This document shows positions 1 to 5,845 of a stretch of DNA of 15,066 nucleotides, in pieces; position 1 is the stretch's first letter; every line of letters begins with the position of its first letter. The stretch covers positions 1-15,066 of the forward strand of contig CAJGCQ010000016.1 of assembly GCA_904501875.1 (NCBI GenBank), in the 5' to 3' direction. Below the pieces are notes generated by a model, which saw only the letters and a list, made by a program, of their open reading frames with translations, was not told the DNA's origin and did no database searches. The translations under genes were made by a program, and so were the position numbers. Source of the stretch: Clostridiaceae bacterium. Lineage in GTDB: Bacteria; Bacillota; Clostridia; Oscillospirales; Acutalibacteraceae.

Positions 1-447
1 GACCTTAAATTCGGCAGAACGGTTCATTCCCTTATTACGGCGCTTTCCCGTTATACAGGGGTAAGATTTGTGCTAATTTCACCCAACGAGCTTAAATTGC
101 CGAGCTATGTAAAGGATACGCTTAAAGATAAAGGTATCCACTATACCGAGACCGACCGCCTTGAAAATTCCCTTAAAGACCTTGACATACTTTATATGAC
201 CCGTGTTCAAAGGGAGCGTTTTTTTAACGAGGAAGATTATCTGAGGCTTAAGGATACATACATTTTAACCCCCGAAAAGCTGAAAAACGCAAATGAGAAT
301 ATGAAGATACTCCACCCGCTGCCGAGGGTTAATGAGATAAGCGTTGCGGTCGACAGCGACCCCCGTGCCTGCTACTTTAAGCAGGTGCTGTACGGCAAAT
401 ATATGCGAATGGCGTTAATTTTAATGCTTTTGGAGATAGAAGAATGA
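1..447 (+). CDS. pyrB: Aspartate carbamoyltransferase catalytic subunit, 3' part (5' end outside window)
   Basis: This is the C-terminal half (148 codons) of the catalytic chain of aspartate transcarbamoylase, which joins carbamoyl phosphate and aspartate in the first committed step of pyrimidine synthesis. The reading frame is open from base 1, so the gene begins upstream of the window. The E. coli enzyme has about 310 residues, so roughly half is missing. Visible family motifs are DLKFGRTVHSL at the very start (E. coli has GDLKYGRTVHSL, with the carbamoyl phosphate-contacting Arg and the Ser-Leu loop), TRVQRERF (aspartate-binding loop region) and HPLPRVNEI (E. coli HPLPRVDEI, both substrates). 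It overlaps pyrI by four bases (ATGA), which implies translational coupling and assembly of a holoenzyme with regulatory chains. The only uncertainty is the missing start. Confidence 0.96.
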   Translation, partial: DLKFGRTVHSLITALSRYTGVRFVLISPNELKLPSYVKDTLKDKGIHYTETDRLENSLKDLDILYMTRVQRERFFNEEDYLRLKDTYILTPEKLKNANENMKILHPLPRVNEISVAVDSDPRACYFKQVLYGKYMRMALILMLLEIEE

Positions 448-860
448 ATATTGATTCAATTAAAAACGGAATTGTTATAGACCATATAACCGCAGGCAAG
501 GGAATGGAGATTTACAAGCTTTTGGGTCTTGACAGTCTTGACTGCTCGGTTGCGCTTATTAAAAATGTTGCAAGCCGTAAAATGGGTAAAAAGGACATTA
601 TAAAAATCGATTCTGACTTTGATGTTGATACCGATATTTTAGGCTTTGTAGATCCCGATGTTACGGTTAATATTATTAAGGACGGCAAGACTGCCGAAAA
701 AAAGACTATTGGACTTCCCGAAAGGCTTACAAATGTACTTGTCTGCAAGAATCCTCGCTGTATTTCTGTGACCGAGCAGGAGCTGCCGCAGATTTTCAAA
801 TTAACCGATAGAGAACGCCGAGTTTACCGCTGTTTATACTGCGAAACAAAGGCGAAATAA
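444..860 (+). CDS. pyrI: Aspartate carbamoyltransferase regulatory subunit
   Basis: This 138-residue protein matches the regulatory chain of aspartate transcarbamoylase, which binds nucleotide effectors and joins catalytic trimers into the allosteric holoenzyme. The N-terminal nucleotide-binding domain begins with VIDHITAGKG, equivalent to VIDHIPA in E. coli. A linker LPERLTNVLVC closely matches LPERIDNVLVC of E. coli PyrI. The C-terminal zinc domain has four cysteines, C101, C106, C130 and C133, spaced C-x4-C and C-x2-C as in the family. It is slightly shorter than the E. coli protein (153 residues), mainly at the N-terminus. The start ATG overlaps the pyrB stop. An intrinsic terminator follows 20 bases after the stop, so pyrI is the last gene of the pyr unit. 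Which nucleotides it answers to cannot be read from the sequence. Confidence 0.95.
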   Translation: MNIDSIKNGIVIDHITAGKGMEIYKLLGLDSLDCSVALIKNVASRKMGKKDIIKIDSDFDVDTDILGFVDPDVTVNIIKDGKTAEKKTIGLPERLTNVLVCKNPRCISVTEQELPQIFKLTDRERRVYRCLYCETKAK

Positions 861-879
861 ATCATATTTTGGCGAAAAG

Positions 880-912
880 TAAGGCGCTTATTAAAAAGCG
901 TCTTATTTTTTT
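880..912 (+). terminator. Intrinsic terminator of the pyrBI unit
   Basis: A 10-bp stem (880-889 pairing with 896-905, one G-U pair) encloses a six-base loop and is followed by seven T residues (906-912). It starts 20 bases after the pyrI stop codon, where the pyr transcript would be expected to end. Confidence 0.88.
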
Positions 913-955
913 AAATATCGGACATAATTCTCTCATTTTTGCGCCTATTTAGTCA

Positions 956-961
956 TATAAT
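956..961 (+). promoter_or_regulatory. Candidate -10 box for the S1-domain gene
   Basis: A perfect TATAAT hexamer lies 50 bases before the ATG at 1011 and after the pyr terminator, so a new promoter is needed here. I see no good -35 hexamer at 16-18 bp upstream, so the assignment rests on the -10 and on position. A transcript starting near 968 would carry a small hairpin, CGGC-AAT-GCCG (971-981), in a short 5' leader. Confidence 0.35.
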
Positions 962-1010
962 TTTGTATAGCGGCAATGCCGAATGTATAAAAAGAAAGGT
1001 GACAAAAATA

Positions 1011-1934
1011 ATGAACGGTTTTTATCCGGAAGGCTATTTAGGAAGTATAATTGAAAGAGGAAAGGTATTTACTCCGACACAGCTTGCCGAAGCGCAGTCA
1101 AGACAGACTGTGCTTGAGGCTGTAGTCACAATGTGTGATGCGGCGCATAATCTTATTGTGGACCTGGGCTGTGTTAAGGGAATTATTCCCAGAGACGAGG
1201 GGGCTATCGGCATTTCGGACGGCTCCACCCGAGATATTGCTCTGATTTCCCGTGTCGGCAAGCCTGTCTGCTTTGTTATAACCAAGCTTTGCACAGATGA
1301 GAGCGGCAAGCTTTATGCCCTGCTTTCCCGCAAAAAGGCGCAGCAGCTTTGCAAAAATTACTTAATCACCCAGCGTAAAATCGGAGATATAATAGAGGCT
1401 AAGGTTACCCACCTTGAGTCCTTTGGAGCGTTTTGCGATATAGGCTGCGGAAACATTGCACTTTTACCTATTGACGCCATTTCGGTTTCCCGTATTTCCC
1501 ACCCGTCTGATAGGTTTACTGTGGGGGATAGCATTAGGGCTATCATAAAAAGCATAGCTGAGGATGGTAAAATCACTCTCTCCCACAAGGAGCTTTTAGG
1601 CACTTGGGAGGAAAATGCCGCCCTTTTCTCGGCGGGGCAGACCGTGACGGGGGTTGTAAGGAGTATTGAGGATTACGGCATTTTTGTGGAATTAACTCCT
1701 AATCTTGCGGGGCTTGCAGAACCGAGAGAGGATGTTTTTATAGGTCAAAAGGCCAGCGTTTATATAAAGAGCATAATAAGGGAGAAAATGAAGATTAAAC
1801 TTATTATTATTGACAGCTTTGATAATGCCTATTCACCCGAAATAAAATATTTTTATACGGGGGATACACTTGAAAACTGGGACTATTCCCCCCAGGACTG
1901 CTGTAAGCGCATTTCCACAAGGTTTTGCGGGTAA
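1011..1934 (+). CDS. S1-like RNA-binding repeat protein
   Basis: This 307-residue protein is built from about three S1-type OB-fold repeats. The first, at roughly residues 31-105, is divergent (NLIVDLGCVKGIIPRDE). The second, at about 122-193, is clear (KIGDIIEAKVTHLESFGAF, then GDSIRAIIKSIAEDGKITLSHKE). The third, at about 208-268, contains VTGVVRSIEDYGIFVEL. S1 repeats bind single-stranded RNA and occur in ribosomal protein S1 and many RNA-binding relatives. The protein has fewer repeats than classical ribosomal S1 and a non-S1 tail ending in a Cys-rich segment. No enzyme domain is visible. I chose ATG 1011 over the upstream TTG at 939 because a good ribosome site (GAAAGGTGA, 994-1002) sits eight bases before it, and the upstream extension includes the promoter-like region. 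It is flanked by terminators on both sides and so appears monocistronic. Its exact target (mRNA, ribosome or other) is unknown. Confidence 0.85.
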   Translation: MNGFYPEGYLGSIIERGKVFTPTQLAEAQSRQTVLEAVVTMCDAAHNLIVDLGCVKGIIPRDEGAIGISDGSTRDIALISRVGKPVCFVITKLCTDESGKLYALLSRKKAQQLCKNYLITQRKIGDIIEAKVTHLESFGAFCDIGCGNIALLPIDAISVSRISHPSDRFTVGDSIRAIIKSIAEDGKITLSHKELLGTWEENAALFSAGQTVTGVVRSIEDYGIFVELTPNLAGLAEPREDVFIGQKASVYIKSIIREKMKIKLIIIDSFDNAYSPEIKYFYTGDTLENWDYSPQDCCKRISTRFCG

Positions 1935-1948
1935 ACGCCGTGTATTTT

Positions 1949-1979
1949 TAAAAGGCTTCCATAAAGGAAGTCTTTTTTT
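1949..1979 (+). terminator. Intrinsic terminator of the S1-domain gene
   Basis: The stem GGCTTCC (1954-1960) pairs with GGAAGTC (1966-1972) around a five-base loop. The A-run before it (1950-1953) can extend the stem into the following seven T residues (1973-1979). It lies 15 bases after the S1-gene stop. Confidence 0.85.
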
Positions 1980-1982
1980 AAG

Positions 1983-2176
1983 GTGCTTGCCGAAACGGCA
2001 AAGCAACCGCTTGAGCCCTTGGAGCTTGTTTGCCCCGGTGAAGTGCCGCTTTTTGAAAAGTACGACGAGTTCGTCCTGCCCGAGCTTTAAAAAAGGGATT
2101 TGCTTACAGAATTTTGGATATTAAGGGAATGAAAAACCGAATTTCTCAGTGGGACAGGCAATTTAATATCTTTTAA
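1983..2176 (+). pseudogene. Frameshifted coding remnant, unidentified
   Basis: Two neighbouring frames here read like pieces of one protein rather than random sequence. The frame at 1983-2090 gives VLAETAKQPLEPLELV, continues through PLFEKYDEFVLPEL and then hits TAA. From 2087 the -1 frame continues with LKKGFAYRILDIKGMKN and RISQWDRQFNIF and stops at 2174-2176. Adding one T to the CTTTAAAAAA run near 2085-2094 would join them into about 65 residues. There is no convincing start codon or ribosome site, because the segment begins directly after the S1-gene terminator. I therefore read it as the 3' end of a decayed gene whose front was lost. I do not recognise the family. The alternative is chance coding-like sequence in an intergenic region. 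Confidence 0.4.
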
Positions 2177-2197
2177 AAACTTTTTTGCTTTAAAGTG

Positions 2198-2226
2198 TTG
2201 ACAAATTTTTCAAAGGGTGATATAAT
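2198..2226 (+). promoter_or_regulatory. Consensus vegetative promoter of the ilv-leu operon
   Basis: The -35 hexamer TTGACA (2198-2203) and -10 hexamer TATAAT (2221-2226) are both perfect matches to the housekeeping sigma consensus, with the ideal 17-bp spacing. A TG dinucleotide at 2218-2219 gives an extended -10. Transcription should start near 2233, just before the T-box leader. Such a strong promoter fits a gene set controlled mainly by premature termination in the leader. Confidence 0.92.
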
Positions 2227-2232
2227 AACTGA

Positions 2233-2543
2233 AAATTGAATAAAAAACGCAATGATGCGGAGCAGTAGGCGTTTAATTTCGTCTTACAGAGAGATGCCGG
2301 TTGGTGCAAGGCATTGAGGAAGAAATGCCGAACTCACCGCGGAGCGGCTGCCTGAAATCCTTTGAGAGTAGTAGCAGACGGGAACTCCCGTAATAGAGTT
2401 AAGATGTATAGGGCATCTGAGTGCACCGTTCTGTAATGAACGGTGAAAAAGAGTGGTACCGCGGAAGAATAGGATTTTGTAATTTAACGCTTTCGTCTCT
2501 TTTCGTTATCAGCGGATAGCAAAGAGGCGAGGGCGCTTTTTTG
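2233..2543 (+). promoter_or_regulatory. T-box leader, predicted tRNA-Leu (CUC specifier)
   Basis: This is a T-box riboswitch that reads the charging state of a tRNA. In Stem I, AGTA (2264-2267) opposes GAA (2330-2332) as the loop-E element. The helix GGCGTTT (2268-2274) pairs with AAATGCC (2323-2329) directly above it. The next three bases, CTC (2333-2335), followed by A, are the predicted specifier, a leucine codon. The distal arm has AGAGAG (2288-2293) and the ATGCC/GGCAT hairpin (2294-2314). Stem III is a perfect 8-bp helix (2424-2431 with 2438-2445). The T-box bulge TGGTACC (2454-2460) has U at the position that pairs with the tRNA discriminator base A. Antiterminator arms are AAAAGAG (2447-2453) with CTCTTTT (2497-2503) and GCGGAAG (2461-2467) with CTTTCGT (2490-2496). 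Uncharged tRNA-Leu should therefore allow read-through into ilvB. The class is certain, and the specifier is likely. Confidence 0.93.
2488..2542 (+). terminator. Regulated terminator of the T-box leader
   Basis: A 15-bp stem (2488-2502 with 2521-2535, three G-U pairs) is followed by C and six T residues (2537-2542). Its 5' strand is the same stretch that forms the 3' strand of the antiterminator, so the two structures exclude each other, as in other transcriptional T-boxes. Confidence 0.9.
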
Positions 2544-2544
2544 C

Positions 2545-2571
2545 TATAGGTGCCATAGGTGCTATAGGTTT
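2545..2571 (+). repeat. Three tandem 9-bp repeats before ilvB
   Basis: Three consecutive 9-base units, TATAGGTGC, CATAGGTGC and TATAGGTTT, fill the space between the T-box terminator and the ilvB ribosome-binding site (AGGAGG, 2575-2580). The units differ at one to two positions. They look like slippage-generated spacer sequence, and no function is evident. Confidence 0.6.
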
Positions 2572-2590
2572 AATAGGAGGTTATCTTTTT

Positions 2591-4291
2591 ATGAACGGAG
2601 AAAAAATGACAGGCGCACGCATTGTCATTGAAACCCTTATAGAGCAGGGCGTTACCGATGTTTTCGGTTATCCCGGCGGTCAGGTACTTAATATTTATGA
2701 TGAGCTTTATAAGGCAAGTGATAGGCTTAACCATTATCTTGCCGCCCACGAGCAGGGCGCGTCCCACGCAGCGGACGGTTATTCCCGTGTTACGGGCAAG
2801 GTGGGCGTTGTAATTGCAACTTCAGGCCCGGGGGCTACAAACCTTGTAACAGGTATCGCTACCGCAATGCTCGATTCAATACCTATGGTTGCAATAACGG
2901 GTAATGTTCCCACCACACTTATAGGTAAGGACAGCTTTCAGGAGATTAACATTACAGGAATAACACTTCCGATTACAAAGCACAACTATTTTGTAAGCGA
3001 TGTAACAGAGCTTGCGGATACTATAAGGGAAGCGTTCCAGATTGCAAAGTCGGGAAGACCGGGACCCGTGCTTATAGATATCCCGAAGGATGTTCAGATA
3101 GCCGAGTGCGACTTTGAAAATAAGGGAATTGTTCCCTTTGCCGAGCAGGAAAAAGCCCCCGATAGTGACATCGACCGTGCAGTAGAGCTTATAGGTAAGG
3201 CGAAAAGACCCTACATATATATAGGCGGCGGTGCCGCAGGCGAGGGTATGACAAACGATATTAAGGCACTCGCCGAAAAGATTGATGGCTATATCGGCTG
3301 TACCTTTATGGGGCTTTCGGCTCTGCCCAACTCTTATGAGCGGTTTCTCGGTATGCAGGGTATGCACGGCAAGTACGCCTCGTCTATGGCCAATAAGGAA
3401 GCGGACCTTATAATCGGGATCGGCGTTCGCTTTAGCGATAGGGCGACGGGTAACACCGCAAAATACTGCAAAAAAGCCAAAATCATTCAGCTTGATACCG
3501 ACCTTTCGGAGATTAATAAAAATGTCAAGGTTGATGTGGGCATAATAGGCGATATTGTATCCTCGCTTTCAAGAATACTTGAAAAATGCGAAAAGCAAAG
3601 CCACCCCGAATGGAACGAAAAGGTAGCTGCACTTAAAGCCAAGGGCAAGGAAATAAGCGATGAAAACGAGGCGGCGGACGAATATTCCCTTACCCCTAAA
3701 AAGATGTTTGATATTATAAATGCTGTCAAGGATGAAAACACAGTTATCGCTACAGATGTAGGTCAGCACCAGATGTGGGCGGCACAGTATACAGATTTTG
3801 AAAGAACCCGCCGTTTCGCTTCAAGCGGAGGACTCGGCACTATGGGTTACGGCTTAGGCGCAGCGATAGGTGCCCAGATAGCGTCGGGCGACCGCACAGT
3901 GCTTATAACAGGGGACGGAAGCTTTGGAATGAACTTAAACGAGCTTGCAACCGCCGTTACATATAATACTCCCGTTGCGATAGTTATTATGGATAACGGA
4001 GTGCTGGGAATGGTGCGCCAATGGCAGACCCTTTTCTACGGTAAGCGTTATTCAAATACGGTGCTTGGCAGAAAGACCGATTTTGTAAAGCTTGCGGATG
4101 CTTTCGGTTTGCCGGGCGAGCTTGTGGCTACCCCCGAGGAGTTTGAGGCTGCCTTTAAGCGGGCTATGACCCATAACGGGCCCTACCTTATAGATGCGGT
4201 TATCGGTAAGGACGAATTTGTACTTCCTATGCTGCCGCCGGGCGGCTCTATTGAAGATATGATTACTTCAAAGGAGGATGCGAGCAAATGA
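2591..4291 (+). CDS. ilvB: Acetolactate synthase large (catalytic) subunit
   Basis: This 566-residue thiamine diphosphate enzyme condenses pyruvate with pyruvate or 2-oxobutyrate, the first shared step of valine/leucine and isoleucine synthesis. The N-terminal domain carries the catalytic glutamate E54 in AAHEQGASHAADGYSR, and then GKDSFQEI around residues 112-119. The middle domain has the cofactor-binding stretch GIGVRFSDRATG seen in FAD-containing acetohydroxyacid synthases. The C-terminal domain holds the ThDP-metal motif, from GDGS at 441-444 to DN at 468-469, followed by GVLGMVRQWQ. Length and architecture match the anabolic (FAD-type) family rather than the catabolic form, and the adjacent ilvN supports this. 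AGGAGG (2575-2580) precedes ATG 2591. An in-frame ATG at 2606 (residue 6) is a possible alternative start. The gene overlaps ilvN by four bases. Confidence 0.97.
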   Translation: MNGEKMTGARIVIETLIEQGVTDVFGYPGGQVLNIYDELYKASDRLNHYLAAHEQGASHAADGYSRVTGKVGVVIATSGPGATNLVTGIATAMLDSIPMVAITGNVPTTLIGKDSFQEINITGITLPITKHNYFVSDVTELADTIREAFQIAKSGRPGPVLIDIPKDVQIAECDFENKGIVPFAEQEKAPDSDIDRAVELIGKAKRPYIYIGGGAAGEGMTNDIKALAEKIDGYIGCTFMGLSALPNSYERFLGMQGMHGKYASSMANKEADLIIGIGVRFSDRATGNTAKYCKKAKIIQLDTDLSEINKNVKVDVGIIGDIVSSLSRILEKCEKQSHPEWNEKVAALKAKGKEISDENEAADEYSLTPKKMFDIINAVKDENTVIATDVGQHQMWAAQYTDFERTRRFASSGGLGTMGYGLGAAIGAQIASGDRTVLITGDGSFGMNLNELATAVTYNTPVAIVIMDNGVLGMVRQWQTLFYGKRYSNTVLGRKTDFVKLADAFGLPGELVATPEEFEAAFKRAMTHNGPYLIDAVIGKDEFVLPMLPPGGSIEDMITSKEDASK

Positions 4292-4776
4292 AAAGATTTG
4301 TAATTGCGGCTCTGGTCGAAAACAAATACGGCGTGCTAACAAGGGTTTCGGGTCTCTTTATGAGAAAGGGTTTTAATATTGACTCTTTGACTGTCGGCGA
4401 AACTGATAACCCCGAGTTTTCCCGAATTACCGTCACCTTAAAAGGGGACGATTACGCAAGGGAACAGCTTATTAACCAGCTTAAGAAGCTTCATAATGTA
4501 AAAAATGTGGAGTTGCTCCAAGATGAACAGACGGTTGAAAGAGAGCTTATGCTTGTAAAGGTTAAAAATTCCCCCGAAAACCGTAGTGAGGTAATGGCGG
4601 CTTCCGAAATTTACAGAGCCAAGGTTATCGACTACAACCCCGAGTCCCTATGCGTTGAGGTTACGGGCGAGCCTTCAAAAATCAACGCCTTTATAAATGT
4701 TGTAAAGCCTCTCGGTATAATCGAGCTTTGCCGAACCGGCGTTGTTGCCCTTGAAAGAGGACGTAGTATCATTTAA
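4288..4776 (+). CDS. ilvN: Acetolactate synthase small (regulatory) subunit
   Basis: This 162-residue partner of IlvB activates the catalytic chain and confers feedback inhibition. An ACT domain occupies about residues 1-78 (RFVIAALVENKYGVLTRVSG, then GFNIDSLTVGETDNPEFSR). A C-terminal domain (about 84-160) starts with RELMLVKVK and ends with GVVALERG. The sequence aligns well with E. coli IlvH. Its G15 and N30 correspond to IlvH G14 and N29, residues of the valine-binding site, so valine sensitivity is probable. The start ATG overlaps the ilvB stop, which would help keep the two subunits in step. A ribosome site AAGGAGG lies inside the ilvB end. The symbol ilvH would be equally acceptable. 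Confidence 0.95.
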   Translation: MKRFVIAALVENKYGVLTRVSGLFMRKGFNIDSLTVGETDNPEFSRITVTLKGDDYAREQLINQLKKLHNVKNVELLQDEQTVERELMLVKVKNSPENRSEVMAASEIYRAKVIDYNPESLCVEVTGEPSKINAFINVVKPLGIIELCRTGVVALERGRSII

Positions 4777-4813
4777 TAAAAAATTATATATTATTTCAAA
4801 GGAGTAATTTATT

Positions 4814-5830
4814 ATGCAGAAAATTTATTATCAACAGGACTGTAATTTAGCTAAGCTTAACGGCAAAACCGTTGCAATTATCGGCTACGGCTCACAGGGT
4901 CACGCCCACGCTTTAAACCTTAAGGATTCGGGCGTAGATGTAATCGTAGGTCTTTATAAGGGCTCTAAGAGCTGGGCTAAGGCTGAGTCTCAGGGTCTTA
5001 TGGTTATGACCGCCGCCGAAGCCGCCGCTAAGGCAGACATTATAATGATTCTTATTAACGATGAAAAGCAGGCAAAGCTTTATAAGGAGAGCATTGAGCC
5101 CAACCTTACTGAGGGCAAGACCCTTGCTTTTGCCCACGGCTTCAACATTCACTTTGGCTGCATTAAGCCGCCCAAGAATGTCAATGTTATTATGATTGCT
5201 CCTAAGGGCCCCGGCCACACCGTTCGCAGTGAGTATCAGGTGGGCAAGGGTGTTCCCTGCCTTGTAGCGGTTGAGCAGGACGCAACCGGCGACGCACTTG
5301 AAATCGGCCTTGCTTATGCACTTGGTATCGGCGGTGCCCGTGCAGGCGTGCTTGAGACCACCTTCCGCACCGAGACTGAAACCGATTTGTTCGGCGAGCA
5401 GGCAGTTCTCTGCGGCGGCGTTTGCGCCCTTATGCAGGCTGGTTTTGAGACCCTTGTTGAGGCAGGCTATGACCCCAGAAACGCTTACTTCGAGTGTATT
5501 CACGAAATGAAGCTTATAGTTGACCTTATTTACCAGAGCGGCTTTGAGGGTATGCGTTACTCTATCTCCAACACCGCTGAATACGGTGACTATATCACAG
5601 GTCCTAAGGTTATCACCGAGGACACTAAGAAGGCTATGAAGAAGATACTTTCTGACATTCAGGACGGTACCTTTGCTAAGGACTTCCTGCTTGATATGTC
5701 CGACGCAGGCTCACAGGTTCACTTTGGTGCAATGCGTAAATTAGCCTCAGAGCATCCCTCCGAGAAGGTCGGTAAGGAAATCAGAAAGCTTTACAGCTGG
5801 AGTGACGAGGACAAGCTCATCAATAACTAA
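4814..5830 (+). CDS. ilvC: Ketol-acid reductoisomerase, short class I form
   Basis: IlvC isomerises and reduces acetolactate or acetohydroxybutyrate to the dihydroxy acids, using Mg2+ and a nicotinamide cofactor. The 338-residue length is that of the short bacterial class I enzyme. The Rossmann domain has GYGSQGHAHALNLKDSG at 24-40, followed by the cofactor-discriminating loop near VGLYKGSKSW (46-54). Serines in that loop are usual in NADPH-preferring enzymes, but preference cannot be settled by eye. Active-site residues are visible as H108 (AFAHGFNIH), K131 (PKGPGHTVR), D191 and E195 (DLFGEQAVL), and E227 and E231 (ECIHEMKLIVDLIY). The helical knotted C-terminal domain is complete. AAAGGAG (4798-4804) precedes the start. 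The 37-base gap after ilvN is AT-rich with no strong promoter. Confidence 0.98.
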   Translation: MQKIYYQQDCNLAKLNGKTVAIIGYGSQGHAHALNLKDSGVDVIVGLYKGSKSWAKAESQGLMVMTAAEAAAKADIIMILINDEKQAKLYKESIEPNLTEGKTLAFAHGFNIHFGCIKPPKNVNVIMIAPKGPGHTVRSEYQVGKGVPCLVAVEQDATGDALEIGLAYALGIGGARAGVLETTFRTETETDLFGEQAVLCGGVCALMQAGFETLVEAGYDPRNAYFECIHEMKLIVDLIYQSGFEGMRYSISNTAEYGDYITGPKVITEDTKKAMKKILSDIQDGTFAKDFLLDMSDAGSQVHFGAMRKLASEHPSEKVGKEIRKLYSWSDEDKLINN

Positions 5831-5845
5831 TTGAGGAGAACCGAT

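Noticed and set aside
939..1010. TTG-started N-terminal extension of the S1-domain protein
   Set aside because: The extension runs through the promoter-like TATAAT, has no ribosome site, and the ATG at 1011 has a good one.
2085..2095. Programmed frameshift at CTTTAAAAAAG in the remnant
   Set aside because: The run could slip, but there is no start codon, ribosome site or stimulatory structure, so a decayed gene is the simpler reading.
1870..2124. 84-residue plus-strand frame spanning the S1-gene end, its terminator and the remnant
   Set aside because: It crosses a terminator and uses a frame unlike either remnant frame. Its composition (Lys/Arg/Pro/Phe-rich) is not protein-like.
2876..3367. 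163-residue open frame on the minus strand inside ilvB
   Set aside because: It is antisense to conserved ThDP-enzyme sequence, with Cys/Tyr-rich composition typical of shadow frames and no ribosome site.
4745..4779. Possible internal promoter before ilvC (TTGCCC, 16 bp, TATCAT; or TTGAAA, 17 bp, TAATAA)
   Set aside because: The hexamers are weak, partly inside ilvN, and AT-rich gaps often give such matches. There is no other sign of a separate transcript start.
4913..5503. 196-residue open frame on the minus strand inside ilvC
   Set aside because: It lies wholly antisense to a clearly recognised gene and has low-complexity Ala/Leu/Gly composition. It arises from biased third positions of ilvC codons.
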